A stretch of 64,000 nucleotides of DNA. Origin: Boletus sp. NGJ. Its lineage: Eukaryota; Basidiomycota; Agaricomycetes; Boletales; Boletaceae. The notes below the pieces were generated by a model. The model had not been told where the DNA came from. It was given only the letters and a program-made list of their open reading frames with translations, and ran no database searches. Below, one piece after another: positions 56,601-64,000 of the stretch. The stretch is taken from assembly GCA_019096195.1 (NCBI GenBank), contig JAGTXK010000073.1:496001-560000 (forward strand), in the 5' to 3' direction. The position numbers were made by a program, and so were the translations under genes. Every line of letters starts with the position of its first letter. Position 1 is the stretch's first letter.

Positions 56601-59296
56601 AAATCGAGCATTCCGCGCTACAAGCTCGCACCGCATTCGATCATGCAATATGCTTGGGATCAGCCTGCCGCAAGGGAGAAAAAACTCATGTTAATGATTA
56701 ACGATGCACGCCGCGTGGTTGACATCATGGAGATTGGTGTTCTTGTTCCGTTCAAATTCCATGTTCGTCCCAAGGTACCTCGTTTTGGTTTCACTGACCG
56801 GCAAGCTAGGATCGACAACGAGCACGCGCCGTATCGCTGGACGTGCGGGCGGACCGCTATAAACAAGTGTTACGAATCACTCATTACGTTGCAGAGCGCA
56901 GTCTGTACAAGCCCAAGCATCGGACTACCAGTTCACTATCCCGATCTGACACACAGGGAAGTCTCGAGGCCTTCGAGGCAGTTTCGGAGGATGCCGCACC
57001 TACTCTGAGGGTCGAAGTTGATCTTGCAGGAATAGGAATATCCCTCATAAATCGCAAGATGGCTGAGGTGGTATATGCCTCATTAGATTCCTTACGTTTT
57101 GAATACAACAATACCCCGGTCTCGCAGGCAGTCACCTTATGTTGCGGGTCTCTTCAAATTGACAACCAACTCCATGACGCATTATATCCTGTTCTCCTCC
57201 AACCAAGCCCTGTTTCCAAGGAAGTCAGCGGAACGGCGGCCGTTCCACCAACAGTTCAAGCCTCTGTCGTCTGGCTAAAGGACCAAGGTAGGGAAGATAT
57301 GGGACCAGGTATTTGTTTTTTCTAACGGCCGTCATAGAGCATGGTGTTCTCTTCGTCAAATATTGTTCGATTCTGTTGCAGGCTTTGACAATTGAGGCCG
57401 ATGAAGATTTTCTCTTCGCGATTTATGATCTCACGCAGGTCAAAGGCGCCTCGTGGGGGGAAAACGTGGAAGAGTGAGTGGATACTATGAAATTCGGATC
57501 ACGGCTCATCTGTTCCCAAGTATCCTAATACAGCACCCAGAGATTATTCCTGACCCACAGCCCACTGCTCCTGGACGAGATGTTTATTTTGAAGTGCTTC
57601 AACTGCACCCCATTCAGCTAACTCTTTCTTTTATGCGCACTGAAAGAGTCAGCAGTGAAGAGAAGTAAGTCGCACGTTGTTTGTGTGATTGTCCAATCTT
57701 TTCATGTCGATGCAGGTTGAGCATTCGGAATCCCTTGGCGGTGGTTGTCAACGCGCTAACTATGACACTGGGGAATGTCAATGATGCACCTCTTGAGCTA
57801 AACGCCCTCGCTATCACAGATATGCGATTGGCGATACCTGAACTGCAAAATCGTATCACTTACCACTACCGTCAAGATGTTCTGCGGCAACTGTACCGCA
57901 TTCTCGGTTCCGCCGATTTCATCGGAAATCCAGTGGGCCTCTTTACGAATGTCAGTTCTGGGGTTGCAGACATCTTTTACGCACCATACCATGGCGTTGT
58001 CATGCATGGAAACAAGGAACTAGGTATCGGGATTGCAAAGGTAGCTGACTGTTCACGCTGGTCTATGGCGAGGTTCTAATTGAAAGTACAGGGTGCCGCT
58101 AGCTTTGTGAAGAAGACAGTATTCGGCCTATCAGACAGTGTCACCAAGTTCACAAGTAGCCTGGGCAAAGGTTAGGCAACTTGTTCTCGTTCAAGAGGCA
58201 CTGCTGAGTTGACTCCAGGCTTGTCCGCTGCAACGTTTGACACGGAATATCAAGCACAACGCAGGCTGTCGCAGCGCCGTAATCGACCTCGCCATGCAAT
58301 GTAAGGAATATTTTTCTCCTTACCTTGTTCTGTTCTCACGCCCCTTGCCAGTTATGGTGTAACTGCAGGTGGCGAAGCGCTCGCCACAAGCGTTGTCAGT
58401 GCAATGGAGGGCATTGTGGTACGCAGAACGGATAGCTACACCACTACGATCGCTCACTTAGTGCTAGACGAAGCCCATTCAGGGCGCAGAGACCGAAGGT
58501 GCAGTCGGATTTTTCAAAGGCATAGGCAAGGGCTTGGTTGGGTACGCATACATGCTACTCATGATAGTACCACCTAATACGTGATTACAGTGCTCTGACT
58601 AAACCTGCGGTCGGGGTGTTCGATCTCGCGTCAAACGTCTCTGAAGGTAGTCAGGTCCCTCGTCTGCTATCGGTCGCGATCGCTGACGCCGCGTTAGGGA
58701 TAAGGAATACCACGACTGTGTTCGATAAGCCAGAAAGAGACCGCGTTAGACCGGTAAGTGACCATAAAACATGACACTGTCACTGCAGGGTCTTTAATTC
58801 ATTCTAGCCAAGACACGTCCCTCCAGATGGAGTATTAGTAGTACGTGTAGCGATATAGTCGCTTCGGTTTGGACTCACAATATCATTCTAGCCATTCTCG
58901 AGTCGTGAGGCACTCGGCCAGTATTGGATGAGAGACCTGGAACAAGGTGTTTACAGGAACGAATGCTATGTAGCTCACATCGGTGCGTGTTGAACTGAGG
59001 ATATGTTGTAGACGTTAAAGATCTGGACAGACCTTGCAGGCGGGGACAATGTTGTCTTGTTGACCTCCTCGAGGGTGCTCTCGTTTTGGTCCAAGAGGTT
59101 ACGGCTGGAGTGGGATCTGCCTCTGATCATGGTGCAGGGTGTCACCACTGAAGACAACGGCATTCGATTTGCTCACAAATCGGGCAAGGACCAAGACAAG
59201 TTTGTACTGATACCTGACAAGAACGCACAAGTGTGGTTCTTTGCACAAATTGCATCGATAGTGAAAGCGTTCAATAATAGGCGTAGGATGGACTAG
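47700..59296 (+). CDS. VPS13: Vps13, bridge-like lipid transfer protein
   Basis: A roughly 11.6-kb gene with many short introns, encoding on the order of 3,000 residues (estimate). Vps13 forms a long hydrophobic groove that moves phospholipids between membranes at contact sites. The chorein N-terminus is clear: MWWLDPGKEVLN spliced to LFNRILAPYVENLDMNQVNY, QLTLRNLRLKRGALDKFRLP, HLGTFTLSLHWMNLGNQPVE and VYLLVVPSPQTNIDPEEEER. Mid-gene come groove repeats. The VAB (adaptor-binding) module lies at about 54200-56500, with repeated YRIRNRTGSPLFVW, YNLQYRIYDKN, YLVVNKSGMPF and FMLRNDLPCPIQFREYKGLP units containing the conserved Asn. The ATG2-C/APT1-like part has FYAPYHGVVMHGNKELGIGI, GAASFVKKTVFGLSDSVTKF and AVGFFKGIGKGLVG. 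A PH-like end has WDLPLIMVQGVTTEDNGIRF. A 48-nt stop-free intron (48001-48048) interrupts VLQG-HLGTF. The frame looks intact throughout. Confidence 0.95.
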
Positions 59297-59543
59297 CAGG
59301 CATCTGAATAGATTGGATTGGATAAGTAATGGTTGTACCATGTAGCATCCGTGTACTACGTTGAAACGAATTGTAATATATGCATTGAAGCTGAACATGT
59401 GAGATACCCATGAACAAGTACGAGTGAAATGGCTGTAGCGAAAGGAGTGGGAGGAAGAAAAGATTGGAGGGTTAGCACGTTCCAATAACGATGATGGTAA
59501 TGATATACATGGGAAGGGGTGGGTATATTCCTGACGGGACTTG
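59297..59543. other. Convergent 3' region between VPS13 and the DENN gene
   Basis: About 250 bp with the two stop codons facing each other. No gene or repeat is seen. Confidence 0.5.
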
Positions 59544-62500
59544 CTAATTAGTAGTACCCTGACGCGAACGTGTTGCGAAGCTGCGCCCACTTGGTGCGGC
59601 AGTAATGTCGGACAGAGCCGGGCTGGTCTGTGGTACCGCAGTTGCGGTACTAGAAAGTCGTGCCCTCAAAGGCAAGTCGGTATATTCTGTCACATGCCTC
59701 TTTTCCATGTTATAATCCTGGTCCGTGGATGTTCCAGAGTCGTCCGAGTCATGTTGCGTCGCCTTCTTGCTCTCAAAGCTACCATAACTGTCGCGCGGGC
59801 TCGTGGAGCAGGCACTCTGAAACTCGGTGTCAGACTCATCGGTAGTTGTCAGGGCTGGTGTCAAAGCAGGGGTCGTTGACGCAGTGTTTGGCACCGCAGG
59901 AGAAAGCGCCGTCAAGGAAGCTCCAGATGCGACTTTCCGGAGTAATTGTTGCGCCGATGTATGAGGTACCTCCGCGGTTGGCGTCAGGAGTTCAGTACCG
60001 TCCGTCTCAGATTCGAATTGTCCTGGGACCTTGTCCTCTCGTTGTGGTGTGGAGGAACCATTATTCGGAGTGGAGGAATCTCGCGGCGTTACTGAGGTGG
60101 CAGTGTCAACGGAATGGCGCGCGGTATTACCAGTGCCAGTTCGATTCGTAGACGCTGTATCACTACGTTCCCTGCGCTTCACCTTGATAGGGGGGTTGTT
60201 TACGAGCTTGGTACCCCGTGGCTGGCGCGGGCGGACGGACACAGCGGCATCCGAACTCTCGTCGGCACGCTCATCAGTAGTATAGTCGGACCCAGTATTC
60301 CTGTGTCCTGCAGATCTCTTCTTCCTGTCTTGGATATTCTCCGACGCCAATGCCATTTCCAGCTGCCAAACAGAGCTAATTAGAAAACCCCAAATGCAAT
60401 AATCGTATATCACTGACCTTTTGCTGAATCTGCAGGACTTTTTGTGCGATTTTGTCACTGCGTTCACTGATACCTTCATCGACGGCCATCATGCCATCTT
60501 GTACAGCTTCACTCTGCGTCGCTGAGAATCTCTTCTTCTTTGTCGGCGACGCCGGAGTCTCTTCCTCCTCTGTGATAGTGTCTGTCTCCCGCTCGGATTT
60601 GCCAGCAACCAACGTATCATCCATCCCGCGTTCGTACGCCTCTGCAAGAGTTGACTCTGTGCCGAAGCTGCGCAGCCGAGATCCATTGTTTTCGTGAGGG
60701 CCACCCTTCGCGGCATCACTAGCCCGCCTCGAAGGTGCTCCACTGGCAGACCTTGCAGAAGCGGACATGCGTGAACCTGGGCGGGATGAAAGCTCTCCAC
60801 TGTAGTCGGATTCATCAATGTCGACAGCCATGGATGCAAGTGCACGCTCGATCTGTGCTTCCACTTCGGCAACCATCTCTGCACGCTCTTGTTCCATGCG
60901 TTCCATTGTCTCCCGCATCCGCTCCAGTTCAATGAGTGCGTCCTTGTGTGCGTGCTCAGTATCGGACAGTCCTGATAATACGGCCCCAATTAATGGTCTC
61001 TCGACAAGCCGACGAAATTCACTCACGGGACTGTAGCTTGGCTTTCTCCGCAGCCGTCAAAGTGACAAGCCCGCTCAACCTCTTGGTCTCCCTTTGTTCT
61101 TTGCCAATCTTACCCCTCAATTGATCCGCCTCTACACTCAATTTCTCGGCGTACTGTTCAAATGTTACGAATTTGTCTCTCCATAGGTCGGCCTCAGTCA
61201 TAAGGAAATTGAGACGACGAGAGAGTCGACCAATCTTCGTTTCGAGATCATCGCGTGCATCGACAAAAGCAGTGGCACGTTTACGGATGGAGAGTTGAAT
61301 GTGCTGTTCCGCAGCAGTCAGTTGTGGTAGACGACGAACGGTACCGAATGAGGAGAGACGTTTGAGAAGGGAAGGTTTCCTAAACTACGAGCGAGTTAGC
61401 ATACTGTTCAGACACGTTCCCTGTGAACTGGTTCACCTTGTCCTCGAGCACGGCATCAAACGCCTGAATGATCCGTGTGGAATGCCACCATTCGGGTGCC
61501 TTGATAGTATCAGCGACAGCAGCCATCTCCCCGCCTCTCTTTGCCTGTACTTTGCATACTGGGCGGAACCGACCTGCAGGGAAAGCTTCTTTGAACTCGC
61601 TAACATCGAGGCGACAAACGTCAGATACCGGGAGGGAGAGATTACCAGAGAAGACATACGAAGGTACACTGTGGTCTGGATGATAGTGAGGCTCAAAAGC
61701 GGCAAGCAATCGCTGTCTATACTTTTCTCGCTGCTGCTTGGTGGAAACAATGCCAGGAGGTGGCGAGGGGCAACTCAAGTAATTGATGTCCCTATGCAGG
61801 TGAGAAATTTAACAAATCAATACAAAGCGCAACTTACAAGTCAATGACACAAACTTCCGGCGCAGGCCGCACGCTGTACCTTGCCTCGGTCGCCAGACCC
61901 AATATCCAGGGGCCAGGATCGTCGATGTAGATCTTAGCGTCACGCGCATGGACTGCAGGCAGGGCGATGCCATTCCACCCGCGCAATTCAACGAGATATT
62001 TGATGGTAGACACAGCAGTCTACAACAAAGAGGGAGTGAAGGTCAAGAGTGAATAAGGAGCTGGTCACTTACGCCGAGCATCGCAGGGTATCGAGAGAAG
62101 AATAAAACACGGCCAGTGGGAGCCAACGCGATCTGGATACAGCGTCAGGGTAGATTGAAATCCTGAGTACAAAGTTGGACTACGCACCTCACAAGCAGTC
62201 AACACGTTATCGATATTCAAACACTTGAATAACGGCCACATGGTGAAATTGATATCGACCAACCCCCTACCGAAATCAAGACCTCCAGGGAACCTTGCAA
62301 TGACCTCAAGACTGGTGTCCTCGCTACCGCTGCTTCCGGACGCACCACCCGATGGCCGCCCAGCAAGAGGGGAAAGAGAAGCATCGAGTTTGATGAGTTC
62401 GCCCGCACGTGGGGCGGGATGTGCAAGGATCTTCGAGATTTGCAGAGTGTGAGACTGAACATCCTTGGAGAAGCGGGCCCATGAGAGAGTAAGATAGTCC

Positions 62501-63996
62501 CTCATAAGGTCATAGATGGGGTGACGAGATACGAGTGCTATGACAACCAAGATCATGTACGCGTCGGCAACTCTAAAGGAAAATACTCACACAATGCATA
62601 TGGAAGCCAAAAAACCGTGTCGCCTGGGAGGAAAAGGGTGCTCTCACCAGGGCCATGGCCACCAACAGTGCTCGCGACGTCAAAGTCACTCTCGCTTATA
62701 GCGCCGGCGTCGGTTTCTGCACCCTCACCGTCGGTTTCGCCGTCCGTGCCCGGCCAGGGACCGCGTGCGCCGCGTTTTCCGACACGGCGGCTAGGCTCAC
62801 CAGGAGAGTTGCCGGTAGATCCATGCCCGATGGAGGAGCGGAGAACCTTGAGACGAGAAGCAACCAAAGACTGAGCGCTTTCCTTTCTGGCGCGACCGGC
62901 TTCGAGCGTTCTGCGGATAGCAGCACTCCTCTCTGCATCTGCGTGACTCCACACAGTCAAACACACACCGTGGTAGGTGATTGTGCCACTTCCACCGACA
63001 CCTGCAGCTGCTTGCTTGTCGTACATAGGAGAATGGGGAACAGGAGGCGGAGCAAGTACGGAGGAAGGGCCAAGATAGGCGGAGGAAGGGCGCGCGTTCG
63101 CAAATGGGTCGTCTGTGTAGGGGAACGTGAAAGTGGGTGCGGCCGAGGAGCGATCGGCGGTGAGGACGGAGCTTCTAAGCAAGCCAATGTCAGACGGGAC
63201 AGGGGCAAGGGGGGTAGAGGGAGCGGGGAGAGTGAAGGTGAATGTGTGTATGGTGCTGGCGGGCTGAAGAGTGGAGGCGATGATCTCGACCTCACGAGTG
63301 AAGGAAAGCTGGGGAGTGGGGGTGAGAAAAGGGAGATGAGCAAAATGAGATAGGAACCTTGAGAGCCTTGGACAACATCTTGCCGACTTCAGCCTTTGAG
63401 AGTGCGCCAGCGCCCTTGAGGACTTCAGTGGGTTCACCCTTTATGGTTTTTTTCTTCTTCTTGCCTCCACCGGCACCGGGAGAGACGGTGCTACCAAGGA
63501 CCTCTGGTCTCCACCAGCGGGCGACGGCGCCCTCGGAATGGTGGAGGCCGAGGACGGAATCAGGATCGGCGAGGGTCCAAGTGTGAGGACTTTTTGGGAG
63601 ACCAGAGACGAGGTAGAGGGAAGTGAGGGGGAGAGAGGGGGGGTGCTGGGTGGGCGTATTTGGGACGGAGCGGGTTGAGAGAATGGAGGTCCTGTTGGAG
63701 GCGGGGATGGGCTCCATTGACTTTGTGTGAGATATGCCGAGGATGCGAGAAGCCTTGTTGACCTGACGGGGAAGTCTTTGGGGGTCGGACTTGTCGTGAG
63801 GAGGAGCAGAGACGGTGATGTAGTCGAGCTCGTCGGCAAGGGCGGGGTCGTCGGTGGTTGTGGTTGTGGTTGTGGAGATTGGAAGGGAAGAAGAGAGGGA
63901 AAGAAAGTTTGCCGAGTTGGGCAGAGACGCTGGCGGGGCAGACGCGCTGGCAGTTGACTTGATGGATGTTTTTCGAGAAAAGGACTGCTCCGACAT
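59544..63996 (-). CDS. DENN-domain protein (putative Rab guanine nucleotide exchange factor)
   Basis: Begins MSEQSFSRKTSIKSTASASA at 63996. A Ser/Thr-rich start includes DYITVSAPPHDKSDPQRLPR. The uDENN part has SLYLVSGLPKSPHTWTLADP, TREVEIIASTLQPASTIHTF and YHGVCLTVWSHADAERSAAI. The core DENN has VFWLPYAL..LVSRHPIYDL, MRDYLTLSWARFSKDVQSHT, FTMWPLFKCLNIDNVLTACE, GRVLFFSRYPAMLG, YLVELRGWNGIALPAVHARD and CVIDLDIN. The dDENN-like part includes RQRLLAAFEPHYHPDHSVPS. After it lie a coiled coil (RLSRRLNFLMTEADLWRDKF, LERMRETMERMEQERAEMV) and a long Ser/Thr-rich tail ending at 59544. DENN proteins activate Rab GTPases in traffic. The Rab partner is unknown. Several short introns break the gene; the N-terminus is only 4 bp from the window edge, so an upstream start cannot be excluded. 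Confidence 0.86.
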
Positions 63997-64000
63997 CCGG

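Overview
The window is nuclear DNA of a filamentous basidiomycete, most likely an agaricomycete. I infer this from dense protein genes with many 47-73 nt introns, short intergenic spacers, and protein architectures typical of that group: REC8 starting MFFSPDLLSKRDSGFGLLWL, VPS13 starting MWWLDPGKEVLN, and an Ime2/Crk1-type kinase with a TEY loop. I cannot name the species. No tRNA, rRNA, CRISPR, plasmid or viral feature was seen. Where I rebuilt exons by hand I list them. The reading frame closed over the whole gene for IDI1, INCENP, DCP2, PRS, NDUFS6, DPH7, the TMEM135-like gene, the DysF gene, JAC1 and the elongase.

Layout. 1-8.9 kb, all minus strand: an O-fucosyltransferase-like protein (cut by the left edge), isopentenyl-diphosphate isomerase, meiotic cohesin REC8 and a GRAMD4-like membrane protein. 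9-21 kb, plus strand: INCENP/Sli15, decapping enzyme DCP2, PRPP synthase and a Crk1/Ime2-like kinase. 21.4-22.1 kb, minus: mitochondrial complex I subunit NDUFS6. 22.2-29.1 kb, minus: a complete but dead HSP104 gene split by two transposable elements. One is a roughly 2.2-kb non-autonomous element packed with simple repeats. The other is a 1,607-bp Tc1/mariner copy with about 216-bp terminal inverted repeats and a TA target duplication. 29.2-47.3 kb: DPH7 (+), TMEM135-like (-), a DysF-domain protein (-), JAC1 (+), a DExH helicase (+), AP-2 alpha (+), a PH-C2-RasGAP (-) and an ELO fatty-acid elongase (-). 47.7-59.3 kb: the giant lipid-transfer gene VPS13 (+). 59.5-64 kb: a DENN-domain protein (-).

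The genes are mostly conserved housekeeping genes and do not form a metabolic cluster or an obvious new defence or biosynthetic system. Several touch chromosome segregation and meiosis (REC8, INCENP, the Ime2-like kinase, a Spo73-like DysF protein) or membrane and lipid traffic (VPS13, AP-2, DENN, ELO, TMEM135, GRAMD4), but this may be chance. The most unusual signals are in gene structure: an apparent 1-nt exon in PRS, a 6-nt exon in NDUFS6, three GC-AG introns, and several stop-free introns of length 3n that hide inside long open frames. The others are the decayed HSP104 locus with C-to-T type damage in both Walker B motifs, the transposon whose inverted repeats each carry two inverted copies of a binding-site-like motif, and a repeated RTCACGTGAT palindrome in three intergenic regions.
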